Source of the DNA: Thermoanaerobaculum aquaticum
GTDB taxonomy: Bacteria; Acidobacteriota; UBA4820
Reading direction: 5' to 3'
Length of the DNA: 40,151 nt
NCBI GenBank assembly: GCA_020722885.1
Contig: DYJZ01000006.1
Coordinates: 1-40,151, forward strand
The translations under genes were made by a program, and so were the position numbers. Within the stretch, counting starts at the first letter, position 1; every line of letters begins with the position of its first letter. This document shows, one piece after another, positions 24,002 through 32,863 of the stretch. Under the pieces are notes generated by a model. It was not told where the DNA came from. It was given only the letters and a program-made list of their open reading frames with translations, and searched no databases.

Positions 24002-24916
24002 TCATTTTTCTTTCAATTGTTCCCAGAGATTTTTTCTGCTTATTTTGAGCCACTTTGCTGCCTCACTTCTATTGCCTCCGCATCTTGCAAGAACGGACAT
24101 TATGTACGCTTTTTTCAGTTGCTTTAAAGACATTTTTGCATTTGTTGCATTCTCTATTGGCGTTGAAATGGATAACAGGTAGCTTGGGGGAAGATACTCC
24201 GCTTTCAAAAAAGTTTCGTTTTTAAGTGAAAGATAAATTGCGACATTCTTTAACTCTCTAATATTGCCATTCCAATTATAATTAAGAATAAAATCCTTTA
24301 AATCTTCTTCAATCTCGAAATTTTTTATTTTATGTTTTTTAAATTCTTCTTTGAGAAACTTCTTAAAAAGCGGCAAAATATCTCTTTTTCTTTCTCTTAA
24401 AGGGGGCAAATAAATTTCAAAGACATTGAGTCTGTAAAACAGATCTGCCCTCAATTTTTTTTCCCTGATCAAAATGGCTGGATCATTTTGAAATTCGGCA
24501 ATTATTCTTCCATTAAATTTAAGTTTTCTTTTGCCACCGATTTTTTCAAACTCGCCCGTTTCAAGAACCCTTAGAAAAAGTGCCTGTGTTTTGAAGGAAA
24601 CATCTTCAAGTCCGGCGATGCAAATCATTCCTGAACCGGCAGATTCCAGAATACCCGCTTTGGGAAGGACACCTGTTGCGATTCCTTTTTCAACTCCAAG
24701 AATCTCGCTCTCAACAAGAGTTTCAGGAAGGTCTGTTATCCTTACTGAAATAAATGGCTCCGATTTAAAAGGACTCTTACTGTGTATGTATTTTGCAAGG
24801 AAGGTCTTGCCAGTTCCCGTTTCTCCAACAATTACTACAGGCATTTTTTCTGTGGCTATCTTTTCTGACAATTTCAAGATGCTTTTAAATTCTGGGTCGT
24901 TAGAAGCAATTATCAT
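24002..24916 (-). CDS. Degenerate sigma54-activator-like AAA+ protein with Fis-type HTH
   Basis: 304 residues with no N-terminal receiver or sensor domain. Walker A is intact (GETGTGKT). The loop that should read GAFTGA reads GIATGV. The Walker B region that should read GGTLFLDEI reads GSGMICIAGLE, so both acidic residues are missing at the expected place. The sensor I asparagine is also replaced (RIIAEFQ). LRADLFYRLNVF, NGNIRELKN and a C-terminal Fis-type HTH (GGNRSEAAKWLKISRKNLWEQL) remain. It should bind DNA, but ATP hydrolysis and sigma54 contact are doubtful. It overlaps rsfS by four bases. Confidence 0.82.
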   Translation of the reverse strand: MIIASNDPEFKSILKLSEKIATEKMPVVIVGETGTGKTFLAKYIHSKSPFKSEPFISVRITDLPETLVESEILGVEKGIATGVLPKAGILESAGSGMICIAGLEDVSFKTQALFLRVLETGEFEKIGGKRKLKFNGRIIAEFQNDPAILIREKKLRADLFYRLNVFEIYLPPLRERKRDILPLFKKFLKEEFKKHKIKNFEIEEDLKDFILNYNWNGNIRELKNVAIYLSLKNETFLKAEYLPPSYLLSISTPIENATNAKMSLKQLKKAYIMSVLARCGGNRSEAAKWLKISRKNLWEQLKEK

Positions 24917-25263
24917 TTTACAGAGACTCTTGGCGCGTCAAGCCAGATTTTTTCAAGATTGTAAGTTCTTCTTTTTTCATCAAGAAAAATGTGAAGGATA
25001 AAAAAGCCGTAATCCATCAAAATCCACATTGCGTTTTTCATCCCTTCTGTATGAAGAGGTTTTACTCCATACCATTCATAAATCTGGTCTCCAATTTTTT
25101 TTGCCATCGCAGCAACCTGTTTTGTGTTTGTCGCAGAGGTTATTACAAAATAGTCTGTCAAAGTAGTCAATTTCCTCAAATCAAGTGTGAGTATTTCCTG
25201 TCCTTTCATTTCTTCAATAACATTTAGCGTCTTTTTCAAAATCTTTTTTTCTAAAAGTTTCAT
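24913..25263 (-). CDS. rsfS: Ribosomal silencing factor
   Basis: 116 residues, standard for RsfS (Iojap/YbeB). It binds L14 and blocks subunit joining when nutrients are short. DYFVITSATNTKQVAAMA, WYGVKPLHTEG and WILMDYGFFILHIFLDEKRRTYNLEKIW are the family core. It shares one base with the nadD stop and four with the next gene. The nadD-rsfS-rlmH order is a widely conserved cluster, here interrupted by the AAA+ gene. Confidence 0.95.
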   Translation of the reverse strand: MKLLEKKILKKTLNVIEEMKGQEILTLDLRKLTTLTDYFVITSATNTKQVAAMAKKIGDQIYEWYGVKPLHTEGMKNAMWILMDYGFFILHIFLDEKRRTYNLEKIWLDAPRVSVK

Positions 25264-25844
25264 TAACTCTCCTTTCTTATATAAAGCTTCTCTTTTTTTA
25301 TATATCTTAATACGGCTTTTGGGACAAATCTTTCAACAGAAATACCCTTTAAAAGATTGTTTCGTATCTGTGTTGATGAAACATTTATTTTTTTTGTTTT
25401 AATATCCATATCTCTTTTATCTTTTAAAACAATTTCTTCCTTGCCTCTCGGAATAACTACAATCCTGGCAAGGTCCCTTATTTTTTCAGGTGATTTCCAT
25501 AAATCTAATGAATCATACGAATCTTTTCCCATTAGAAGAAGGAATTTTGAATTCTTGTATTTTTTTTTAAGAAAAGCAAGCGTGTCAGAAGTAAATGAAA
25601 TTCCTCCTTTTTCAAGTTCGCAGTTTTCAATAATAAAGGTGTCGTCATTGGTACAGAGAAGAGAAACCATGTTAGACCTGTGAAAATCTGAAACGTGTGG
25701 CTTTGTTTTCTTTAAAATGTGTCTGCTGCAGGGGATAAAAAGAATTAAATCAAGAGAAAGGCACTTTTTCGCTGTTTTTGCTATTTGAAGATGACCATTG
25801 TGAGGAGGATCAAAAGTTCCGCCAAGAATACCAATCCTTTTCAT
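25263..25844 (-). CDS. nadD: Nicotinate-nucleotide adenylyltransferase
   Basis: 193 residues. Makes deamido-NAD from nicotinate mononucleotide and ATP. GILGGTFDPPHNGHL carries the (H/T)xGH nucleotide-binding motif. LLMGKDSYDSLDLW and NVSSTQIRNNLL (SSTxIR motif) are also conserved. It overlaps obgE by four bases and rsfS by one, so all three should be translated as a coupled set. Confidence 0.95.
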   Translation of the reverse strand: MKRIGILGGTFDPPHNGHLQIAKTAKKCLSLDLILFIPCSRHILKKTKPHVSDFHRSNMVSLLCTNDDTFIIENCELEKGGISFTSDTLAFLKKKYKNSKFLLLMGKDSYDSLDLWKSPEKIRDLARIVVIPRGKEEIVLKDKRDMDIKTKKINVSSTQIRNNLLKGISVERFVPKAVLRYIKKEKLYIRKES

Positions 25845-26839
25845 TTTTCCTCAAAGTAAGACCAAACTTTTTTTAGAAGAGGTTTTAAGCCCCTGTGGGC
25901 AGCAGCAGAAATTTTGAAATAAGGAATATTAAGGTTACTTATATATTCTTTTAGTTCTTCCTCACGTTCCTCATTATAAGGTATGTCAATCTTTGTCCCA
26001 ACAACAATCAAAGGTTTTTCAAGCAGGTTTTTCTGGTACATCTCCATTTCATTCTGAATCGTTTTAAATCTCATTAAAGGAGAAGAGGTCTCATCAGATA
26101 AATCCACAAGATGAAGCAATAATCTTGTTCTTTCTATATGTTTAAGAAATTCGTCTCCCAGTCCAGCTCCCTTGTGCGCACCTTCGATCAACCCCGGAAT
26201 ATCTGCAATAACGAAAGAATTGTGTTTTTTACCCTCGACGACGCCAAGATTGGGGCTTAATGTTGTAAAAGGATAGGGAGCAATTTTGGGCTTTGCACTG
26301 GTGAGTGCCGCAAGAAGAGTGGATTTGCCTGCATTTGGCATTCCTACAAGCCCGACATCTGCAAGAAGCTTGAGTTCAAGCCTCAGGAAGAATTCCTCTC
26401 CATTTTCACCCTTTTGTGCGAAACGGGGAGTCTGGTGCGTTGAAGTTTTGAAATGTGCGTTTCCTTTTCCGCCCCTACCGCCCTTTGCTATCAAAATCTT
26501 TTTATTTGGATCGGTTATGTCTGCTACTACTTTATCTTGATCTTCTATATAAACAACAGTTCCGAGAGGAACATAAATAAAGAGGTCTTTTCCTGCGGAA
26601 CCGCTCTTAAGGCTTCCTTCACCTGGCTTTCCGCTTTCTGCTATGAATCTTTTTTTGTACCTGAATGAGAGAAGAGTTCTTAAAGACTGTTTTCCTACGA
26701 TGTAAACACTGCCACCACGCCCACCATCTCCTCCATCAGGTCCTCCTTTGGGAACATATTTTTCTCTTCTGAAACTTACTGCTCCGGCTCCCCCGTGCCC
26801 CGATTTGACAAAGATACGGGCGGAATCAACAAACATCAA
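25841..26839 (-). CDS. obgE: Obg/CgtA family GTPase
   Basis: 332 residues. The N-terminal Gly-rich OBG fold (KSGHGGAGAVSFRREKYVPKGGPDGGDGGRGG) covers about 1-155. The G domain has G1 GMPNAGKSTLL, switch I/G2 around PYPFTTLSP, G3 DIPGLIEGAHKGAGLG and G4 VGTKIDI. There is no C-terminal OCT extension, so it is a short Obg. It acts in large-subunit assembly and stress control. Its place directly after rplU-rpmA is conserved in bacteria. Confidence 0.96.
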   Translation of the reverse strand: MMFVDSARIFVKSGHGGAGAVSFRREKYVPKGGPDGGDGGRGGSVYIVGKQSLRTLLSFRYKKRFIAESGKPGEGSLKSGSAGKDLFIYVPLGTVVYIEDQDKVVADITDPNKKILIAKGGRGGKGNAHFKTSTHQTPRFAQKGENGEEFFLRLELKLLADVGLVGMPNAGKSTLLAALTSAKPKIAPYPFTTLSPNLGVVEGKKHNSFVIADIPGLIEGAHKGAGLGDEFLKHIERTRLLLHLVDLSDETSSPLMRFKTIQNEMEMYQKNLLEKPLIVVGTKIDIPYNEEREEELKEYISNLNIPYFKISAAAHRGLKPLLKKVWSYFEEK

Positions 26840-26845
26840 GCCCCG

Positions 26846-27097
26846 TCAGGGAAGGACATCGACGAAAACTCCAAGTCTTCCCCTTTTTCTAAAAGAAACC
26901 TTTCCGTCAATCAATGCAAAAAGGGTATCGTCGCTTCCAATTCCAACATTTTTTCCAGGCTTGTGCGGGGTTCCGCGCTGGCGGACAAGGATTGCTCCTG
27001 CTTTTACCATTTCACCACCAAACATCTTTACGCCGAGCCTCTGCGAGTTGCTGTCTCTTCCGTTTCTTGAACTTCCTTGACCTTTTTTATGAGCCAT
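26846..27097 (-). CDS. rpmA: 50S ribosomal protein L27
   Basis: 83 residues, normal length. It starts [20 protein letters not shown], with the Ala-His-Lys-Lys tail that reaches the peptidyl transferase centre and no cleavable N-terminal extension of the Firmicutes type. [17 protein letters not shown] is typical. It starts 3 bases after the rplU stop. Confidence 0.96.
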   Translation of the reverse strand: MAHKKGQGSSRNGRDSNSQRLGVKMFGGEMVKAGAILVRQRGTPHKPGKNVGIGSDDTLFALIDGKVSFRKRGRLGVFVDVLP

Positions 27098-27100
27098 CTC

Positions 27101-27406
27101 CTAATCCTTCTCAATAGAGTTAATTTCAACAAGAGTGAAAAGTTGTCTATGGCCTCTTAATTTCTTGTAGTGTTTTCTTCTCTTCTTATGGAAGACAAGA
27201 ATTTTCTTATGCTTGCCTTCAGAAATAACTTTTGCTTTTATAGTCCATTTTCCATCTTCGTTGAAATCGATTTTGTTGTTATTAGATACGAGAATAGGCT
27301 TAAAAGTTACTTCTTCTTGAGTCTTTAGACCAAGCCTTTCAACCTTTATTTTGTCTCCGCTGCTAACCTTATACTGCTTTGACCCTGTCTTAAAAATGGC
27401 GTACAT
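27101..27406 (-). CDS. rplU: 50S ribosomal protein L21
   Basis: 101 residues, normal length. It starts MYAIFKTGSKQYKVSSGD, and KILVFHKKRRKHYKKLRGHRQ near the C-terminus is the L21 rRNA-binding signature. The ATG is preceded by GGAGGATTAG and by a promoter 24 bases further up. It heads a minus-strand run of 14 genes to 16958 whose gaps are all under 50 bases. Confidence 0.96.
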   Translation of the reverse strand: MYAIFKTGSKQYKVSSGDKIKVERLGLKTQEEVTFKPILVSNNNKIDFNEDGKWTIKAKVISEGKHKKILVFHKKRRKHYKKLRGHRQLFTLVEINSIEKD

Positions 27407-27429
27407 CTAATCCTCCATGACAATCCTAT

Positions 27430-27458
27430 ATTATGATATAAGATTGAATTTTTGTCAA
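27430..27458 (-). promoter_or_regulatory. Sigma70-type promoter of the rplU operon
   Basis: On the minus strand, TTGACA (27458-27453) and CATAAT (27435-27430) are 17 bases apart. Upstream, TATGACATGGACTTCTACAAAGTC matches the rpmB and C10 protease promoter modules. This is the only strong promoter I can see for the 14-gene run. Confidence 0.75.
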
Positions 27459-27506
27459 GACTTTGTAGAAGTCCATGTCATAACTATATGATAATGTTCT
27501 TAGGAG
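27459..27506 (-). repeat. Dispersed upstream module, rplU copy
   Basis: Read on the minus strand: CCTAAGAACATTATCATATAG, then TTATGACATG, then GACTTCTACAAAGT immediately before the -35 TTGACA. It matches the rpmB upstream sequence (502-548) with one two-base gap and few mismatches. Its first part also matches 16641-16665 in the IS remnant. Confidence 0.75.
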
Positions 27507-27524
27507 ATTTGCTTAAAGGCATTT

Positions 27525-27640
27525 ACAAACGAAGTGATCTTCCTTTGTTTGGGAAGAGGGAGATTGCTTCGCAAGACAAGGCTTCGAAGGAGCACTCGCA
27601 ATGACAGGTTACGTCTGCTCGCAATGACTGCGACAAAATG
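27525..27640. repeat. Interspersed CATTGCGAG/GATTGCTTCG repeat block between rplU and ALDH
   Basis: CGAAGTGATCTTCCTTTGTTTGGGAAGAGGGAGATTGCTTCG matches 11067-11107 nearly base for base, followed by TTCGAAGGAGCACTCGCAATGACAGGTT and a partial GCTCGCAATGACTGCG. The 345-base gap 27407-27751 holds only this block, the rplU promoter module and the ALDH leader with AAGGAGG. No ORF is credible. Confidence 0.75.
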
Positions 27641-27751
27641 GAGTGAAGAAGATTGTTTTGCAAGATAAGGCTTAGAAAAATTTTATGTTTAAACGAATTG
27701 TGCTAAAATAAAAATTTAGCCCCAAAGGGCAGAATATTTAAGGAGGATTAA

Positions 27752-29266
27752 ATGGCAAAGAAAGTTCCTGTTTACAAAAATTTTATTAATGGAAAATGGG
27801 TTTCAAGCAAATCGGGTAAAACTTTTGAAAATGTAAACCCCGCAGACACAAATGATGTCATAGGTTACTTTCAGGATAGCACGCCTGAAGATGTGAATGA
27901 TGCCGTTCAGGCAGCAAAGGAAGCATTCAAAAAATGGCGTTTAATACCTGCCCCCAAAAGAGGGGAGCTTGTTATGCAACTTGGGCTCTATTTGAAAAAA
28001 AATAAAGAAAGTCTTGCCAGAGATGCAACAAGGGAAATGGGAAAGATTCTTAAAGAAACAAGAGGAGATGTTCAGGAAGGGATAGATTGTGCTCTCTACT
28101 GGTCTGGAGAGGGAAGAAGACAATTTGGGGAAACAACCCCTTCTGAACTCCCCAATAAATGGGCGATGACCGTAAGGCAGCCGATAGGGGTATGTGGCTT
28201 GATTACTCCGTGGAATTTTCCTATGGCAATTCCCTGCTGGAAATTGATGCCTGCCTTAGTTTGCGGCAACACTGTTGTGATGAAGCCAGCGACTCTCTCT
28301 CCTCTTAGCGTCTGGAATCTTGTTAAGGGAGCGGAAGAAGTCGGGTTTCCTCCAGGTGTAATAAATTATGTTACAGGCAGCGGAAGAAATGTTGGTACCC
28401 CTCTTTGTGAACATCCAGATGTTTCTCTTATTTCTTTTACTGGATCCACAGAGGTTGGAAGGCAGATAAATCTCGCATGCGCAAAGGATTTTAAGAGAGT
28501 AGGGCTTGAAATGGGTGGCAAAAACGCCATCATTGTTATGGACGATGCCAATCTTGAACTGGCTCTTGATGGAGTCCTTTGGGGGGCATTTGGAACAACA
28601 GGTCAGAGATGCACCGCCACAAGTCGATGTCTTGTTCACAAGAAAATTTATGACAAATTCCTTTCTATGCTGATAAAGAGGGCTAAATCTCTAAAAGTAG
28701 GTCCAGGACTTGATGAGACAACGGAAATGGGCCCTGCTGTTGATGAAAAGCAACTCAATACAGATCTTGAATACATAGAAATTGCAAAAAAAGAGGGAGC
28801 AAAACTCGTTTGTGGTGGAAAGCGTCTAACTGGTCCTAAATATAAGAATGGATTTTTTATTGAACCAACTATTTTTGCTGATGTTACTCCAAAGATGAGA
28901 CTCTTTAAGGAAGAGGTTTTTGGTCCTGTTCTTGCGGTAGTCCCTTTTAAGACATTTGAGGAAGCAATTTATTTGCAGAATGACTGCCGTTATGGTCTGT
29001 CCGGTTCAATCTACACCCAGGATGTAGACAAAGCCTTTACAGCTATGAGGGATGTTCAAACAGGCTTGTTCTATGTCAACGCTCCAACCATTGGAGCAGA
29101 AAATCATCTTCCTTTCGGAGGAGTAAAGCAGACAGGAAATGGACATAGAGAAGGTGGAAAAGAGGCACTTGACCTCTTCTCTGAATGGAAAGCTATCTAT
29201 GTTGATTTCTCTGGAAGGCTTCAGAAAGCTCAAATAGATACAGACGAAATTGTCAAAGTTAAGTGA
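27752..29266 (+). CDS. NAD(P)-dependent aldehyde dehydrogenase
   Basis: 504 residues, a full-length ALDH superfamily protein. The start follows AAGGAGGATTAA. Visible features are [21 protein letters not shown] and the nucleotide-binding FTGSTEVGR. The catalytic Glu lies in [11 protein letters not shown] (more often ELGGKN) and the catalytic Cys in [21 protein letters not shown] and [17 protein letters not shown] are also present. The pattern resembles semialdehyde dehydrogenases (alpha-ketoglutaric or aminoadipic semialdehyde types), but the substrate cannot be fixed. It stands alone between a repeat block and a terminator. Confidence 0.93.
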   Translation: MAKKVPVYKNFINGKWVSSKSGKTFENVNPADTNDVIGYFQDSTPEDVNDAVQAAKEAFKKWRLIPAPKRGELVMQLGLYLKKNKESLARDATREMGKILKETRGDVQEGIDCALYWSGEGRRQFGETTPSELPNKWAMTVRQPIGVCGLITPWNFPMAIPCWKLMPALVCGNTVVMKPATLSPLSVWNLVKGAEEVGFPPGVINYVTGSGRNVGTPLCEHPDVSLISFTGSTEVGRQINLACAKDFKRVGLEMGGKNAIIVMDDANLELALDGVLWGAFGTTGQRCTATSRCLVHKKIYDKFLSMLIKRAKSLKVGPGLDETTEMGPAVDEKQLNTDLEYIEIAKKEGAKLVCGGKRLTGPKYKNGFFIEPTIFADVTPKMRLFKEEVFGPVLAVVPFKTFEEAIYLQNDCRYGLSGSIYTQDVDKAFTAMRDVQTGLFYVNAPTIGAENHLPFGGVKQTGNGHREGGKEALDLFSEWKAIYVDFSGRLQKAQIDTDEIVKVK

Positions 29267-29271
29267 TTGAT

Positions 29272-29300
29272 GGGGCGGGGAATTCCCCGCCCTTTTTTTA
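29272..29300 (+). terminator. Rho-independent terminator after ALDH
   Basis: GGGCGGGG and CCCCGCCC form an 8-bp GC stem with loop AATT, followed by seven T residues. It cleanly separates the ALDH gene from the sugar-nucleotide operon. Confidence 0.92.
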
Positions 29301-29350
29301 AAAAACACAACAAAAATTTATTTCTGCCTTAATTTTTAAAATAAAAAATT

Positions 29351-29377
29351 TTGCTTTTTTCAATAATTTATTATAAA
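29351..29377 (+). promoter_or_regulatory. Possible promoter of the sugar-nucleotide operon
   Basis: TTGCTT at 29351 and TATAAA at 29372 are 15 bases apart, in a very AT-rich stretch between the ALDH terminator and the first gene. GGAGGTGAT precedes the ATG. The spacing is short, so the -35 assignment is weak. Confidence 0.4.
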
Positions 29378-29399
29378 ATACTTTGTTTATGGAGGTGAT

Positions 29400-30560
29400 A
29401 TGGCTGTTTCAATTTTAGACCTTAAAAGACAATATAAACAGATAGAGAAGGAAGTTACTGCATCAATCTCTAAAATATTTGAAAATCAACATTTTATCCT
29501 CGGAGAAAACGTTTCAAAACTTGAAATAGAAACTGCTGAATATTTAGGGGCAAAATATTGCATTGGAGTTGCTTCAGGAACAGACGCCCTTCTTCTTTCC
29601 CTTAGGGCTATGGGTTTGAAGGAAGGCGAAGGCGTGATAACAACATCTTTCACATTTTTTGCTACTTCCGGGGCTATTCACAATGCAAAAGGCAGACCAT
29701 TTTTTGTTGATATTGACCCTGTTAGTTTTAACATTTCTCCTGCAAAATTAAGAGAATTTCTTGAAAGTGAATGCGACAGGGCTGAAGAGGGAGTAGTTTT
29801 CAAGAAAGATAAAACAAAAATCAAAATAGTTCTTCCTGTTCATCTTTATGGTCTTCCCTGTGAAATGGATGAGATAACTTCTATTTGTAAAGAATACAAT
29901 CTTAAAATTCTTGAAGATTCCTGTCAGGCATTCGGCTCTGAATACAAAGGAAGAAAAGCAGGAACATTCGGAGAAGCCTCAGCTTTTTCATTTTTTCCCA
30001 CCAAAAATCTTGGCGGTGCTGGTGATGGGGGATTGATATCGACGGGTGACGAGAATCTCGCAAAAAGACTAAAAAAACTAAGGGTTCACGGCTCTGAAAG
30101 AAGATACTATCATGATGAAATTGGATACAATTCAAGACTTGATGAGATTCAGGCAGCCGTTGTAAGAATAAAGTTGAAATATCTTGATAAGTGGAATAAA
30201 AAAAGGGCTGAAATAGCGGATTTATACAGGGCGGAATTTGAAAGGGTGAAGGAGGTCGAAACTCCTTTTTGTCCATCCCATTCAAAACATATTTATCATC
30301 AGTTTGTAATAAGGGCAAAAAGGCGGGATGAACTAAAGGCTTATCTCGATCAAAAAAATATAGGCAATATGATATACTATCCTGTGCCTCTTCATATGCA
30401 GACCTGTTTTGGTTTTTTAGGCTATAAAAGAGGTGATCTCTTAGAAACAGAGAAGGCTGCGGACGAGGTTCTGGCTCTTCCCATTTTTGCAGAATTGAGG
30501 GAAGAAGAAGTGAAAGAAGTCGTGAGAGAAATTGCCAATTTCTATTCAGGAAGCAGATAA
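29400..30560 (+). CDS. DegT/DnrJ/EryC1/StrS aminotransferase
   Basis: 386 residues, a PLP-dependent sugar aminotransferase of the WecE/ArnB/DesV fold that would aminate a nucleotide-linked ketosugar. LGAKYCIGVASGTDALLLSLRA is the PLP phosphate-binding region, EDSCQAFGS holds the ring-stacking Asp, and SFFPTKNLGGAGDGG holds the PLP lysine. RLDEIQAAVVRIKL is also typical. It is the first gene of the operon, with ATG right after GGAGGTGAT. Its sugar substrate is unknown, and no 3,4-ketoisomerase or aminosugar transferase is nearby. Confidence 0.92.
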   Translation: MAVSILDLKRQYKQIEKEVTASISKIFENQHFILGENVSKLEIETAEYLGAKYCIGVASGTDALLLSLRAMGLKEGEGVITTSFTFFATSGAIHNAKGRPFFVDIDPVSFNISPAKLREFLESECDRAEEGVVFKKDKTKIKIVLPVHLYGLPCEMDEITSICKEYNLKILEDSCQAFGSEYKGRKAGTFGEASAFSFFPTKNLGGAGDGGLISTGDENLAKRLKKLRVHGSERRYYHDEIGYNSRLDEIQAAVVRIKLKYLDKWNKKRAEIADLYRAEFERVKEVETPFCPSHSKHIYHQFVIRAKRRDELKAYLDQKNIGNMIYYPVPLHMQTCFGFLGYKRGDLLETEKAADEVLALPIFAELREEEVKEVVREIANFYSGSR

Positions 30561-31063
30561 TGCTTTGTGATTTATCGCTTTCAGAAAAAGTGTGGGCTGT
30601 CATAAGAAGCAAGCCTAAGAAGGAAATTTTTGTAAAAGATTTTTTTGTGAAAGATGGGTTTGAAGTTTACCTTCCAATAATTAAACTTAAGGGAAAAGAG
30701 ACAAAGGCAAAGCCTCTTTTCCCCGGCTATGTTTTTACAAAATTGTCTCCCCGTTTTGATATTTCATATATAAAAAAATCACCCAATGTGCTTTGTCCTC
30801 TTATGTTCAAAGAGCAACTTGCGGTTCTTGAGGAAGAGACGATCAATTTCTTCAAGCAAAGGCAAGATTCCAGCGGAGTTATTTATGTGGAAAAGCCCAA
30901 TAAATTTAAAAGGGGACAGAAAGTAAAAATATCAAAAGGTTCATTTTCTGGACTTGAGGGTGTTGTTTTAGAGTATCTTAAAGAAAAAGAAAGAGTAAGA
31001 CTTTTACTTCAATATTTTGGTAGAGAGATAAATATTGAAGTTAAAGAGTCTATTCTTAACTGA
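30560..31063 (+). CDS. NusG-like antiterminator (RfaH/UpxY type)
   Basis: 167 residues. The NGN domain begins VWAVIRSKPKKEIFVKDFF, with the typical FPGYVF segment (here LFPGYVFTKLSP). A C-terminal KOW domain, FKRGQKVKISKGSFSGLEGVV, follows. Specialised NusG paralogues encoded in polysaccharide operons (RfaH, UpxY, LoaP) help RNA polymerase cross long operons. Being second in a polysaccharide-precursor operon and overlapping the first gene by one base (TAATG) suggests that role here, rather than general NusG. Confidence 0.88.
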   Translation: MLCDLSLSEKVWAVIRSKPKKEIFVKDFFVKDGFEVYLPIIKLKGKETKAKPLFPGYVFTKLSPRFDISYIKKSPNVLCPLMFKEQLAVLEEETINFFKQRQDSSGVIYVEKPNKFKRGQKVKISKGSFSGLEGVVLEYLKEKERVRLLLQYFGREINIEVKESILN

Positions 31064-31106
31064 TATTTTGTAAAATCAAATAAACAATTTGATGCCGGAG
31101 GTTTAA

Positions 31107-32150
31107 ATGAAGAAATTAAAAAATAATGTGAATAGTGTGAAAATTTGTGTGGCGATTCTTGCGGGAGGTTCCGGGACAAGACTCTGGCCTTTGAGCAATC
31201 CAGAAGTATCAAAACCTTTCATAAATCTCGGAAAACTTGGAACTCTGTACGATGAGGCTGTAAAGAGGGCTTTTTCTTTATCTCCAGAAATTGTTTTAAC
31301 CGTAGCTTCGGAAAAACTTCTTCCTTTTTGTGAAAGAGAAAATGTGAGACTGCTCAAAGAACCATGTCCAAAGAATACAGCACCAGCCATTGCTCTTGCC
31401 GCACTATATGCAAAGAAAGAGATTGGTGGGGATGCTGTTTTAGTTATTCTTCCTGCTGACCATTCTATTCCCGAGACAGATAAATTCAAGGAGAGATTCC
31501 TTGCTCTTACCTCACTTTCAAGGCAGAGAGATGGGTTTGGACTTATTGGAATTGTGCCAACATATCCTGCAACAGGTTATGGATACATAGAGATGGCGGA
31601 AGAGGTTGAATTTGGATACAGAGTAAAGTCTTTCAGAGAGAAACCCGATTACGAAACCGCCTCGAAAATGGTTAAAAGTGGCAAATTTCTCTGGAATTCA
31701 GGGATGTTTGCTTTTCCAGTAGATGTTCTTGAAAAAAATATGGAAAAGTATTGTCCTGATTATATAAATGCTTCAAGAAAAATTATTGAAAACAAAGTAG
31801 AAGAAGATTTTAAAAATTTGAAGCCTGATTCTATAGATTATGCCTTGATGGAAAAGGCTGATACTGTTTATGTTGTAAAAGCAGATTTTAAATGGTCAGA
31901 TGTTGGGAATTTTAAATCTCTTTATGAAATTCTTCCAAAAGATGAAAATGGAAATGCAGTAATAGGCAATCCGAAAATTGAAAACTGTAAGAACTCCCTG
32001 ATCATAACAGACAGAGAGGAGACAATTGCAAGAGAAATTGATTCTTATGTGTTTGCAGATTTAAAAGAAGGGTCTTTATGCACACCACTTGATAAGTCTG
32101 AAGGAATAAAGAAACTTGTTGAAGAGATTTTAAAAAAGGAGAAGAAATGA
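31107..32150 (+). CDS. manC: Mannose-1-phosphate guanylyltransferase
   Basis: 347 residues, the nucleotidyltransferase domain only. It lacks the C-terminal phosphomannose isomerase cupin of bifunctional ManC/AlgA. AILAGGSGTRLWPLSNPEVSKPF is the GTP-binding start. LPADHSI, TGYGYIEM, FREKPDYETA and WNSGMFAFP match the GDP-mannose pyrophosphorylase family. It would make GDP-mannose for glycans. GAGG precedes the ATG, and it overlaps rmlA by ATGA. Confidence 0.92.
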   Translation: MKKLKNNVNSVKICVAILAGGSGTRLWPLSNPEVSKPFINLGKLGTLYDEAVKRAFSLSPEIVLTVASEKLLPFCERENVRLLKEPCPKNTAPAIALAALYAKKEIGGDAVLVILPADHSIPETDKFKERFLALTSLSRQRDGFGLIGIVPTYPATGYGYIEMAEEVEFGYRVKSFREKPDYETASKMVKSGKFLWNSGMFAFPVDVLEKNMEKYCPDYINASRKIIENKVEEDFKNLKPDSIDYALMEKADTVYVVKADFKWSDVGNFKSLYEILPKDENGNAVIGNPKIENCKNSLIITDREETIAREIDSYVFADLKEGSLCTPLDKSEGIKKLVEEILKKEKK

Positions 32151-32863
32151 AAGGCGTAATACTTGCTGGTGGAACAGGGTCAAGGCTCTATCCTTTGACA
32201 AAAGTAACAAATAAGCACCTTTTACCTGTTGGGAGAAAGCCAATGATATATTACCCTGTTGAAAAATTTACAGAGATAGGGATTGAGGAAATTCTTATAG
32301 TAACAGGAACAGAGCATATGGGCGATGTTGTAAGTTTGCTCGGTTCAGGAAAAGACTTTAACTGCAGATTCACTTACAAGGTTCAGGACGAGGCGGGTGG
32401 AATTGCTCAGGCACTTCTTCTAGCGGAAAACTTTGCAGGGGGAGACTCTGTTGGTGTAATTCTCGGTGATAACATTTTTGAAGATTCTCTTCTGGAAATG
32501 GCAAAAAATTTTAGTCAAATCCAGAAAGAAAAAGGGGCAAGGATCGCTCTTAAAGAAGTCAAGGACCCGAAAAGGTTTGGCGTTGCCACTTTGCGGGGCG
32601 ATAAAGTTGTAAAAATAGTTGAAAAACCTGAAGAACCTGAATCAAACTACGCTGTTACAGGAATCTATTTTTATGACTCTTCTGTATATGAAATAATAAA
32701 AAAGCAAGAACCGAGTGCAAGAGGGGAACTTGAAATAACTGATGTGAACAATGCATACATTGAGAAAAATGCTCTCGAATATGATTTTCTTAAAGGGTGG
32801 TGGACAGACGCCGGAACATTTGAAAGTTTGAAAATTGCAAATGAACTCTTGGAGGTAAAATGA
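32147..32863 (+). CDS. rfbA: Glucose-1-phosphate thymidylyltransferase (short form)
   Basis: Makes dTDP-glucose. MKGVILAGGTGSRLYPLTKVTNKHLLPVG is the nucleotide-binding start, LGDNIFEDS holds the metal-binding Asp, and GWWTDAGTFESL is a C-terminal signature. At 238 residues it lacks the roughly 50-residue C-terminal extension of enterobacterial RmlA, as in the short RmlA forms. It overlaps manC and rfbC by ATGA at each end. Confidence 0.93.
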   Translation: MKGVILAGGTGSRLYPLTKVTNKHLLPVGRKPMIYYPVEKFTEIGIEEILIVTGTEHMGDVVSLLGSGKDFNCRFTYKVQDEAGGIAQALLLAENFAGGDSVGVILGDNIFEDSLLEMAKNFSQIQKEKGARIALKEVKDPKRFGVATLRGDKVVKIVEKPEEPESNYAVTGIYFYDSSVYEIIKKQEPSARGELEITDVNNAYIEKNALEYDFLKGWWTDAGTFESLKIANELLEVK

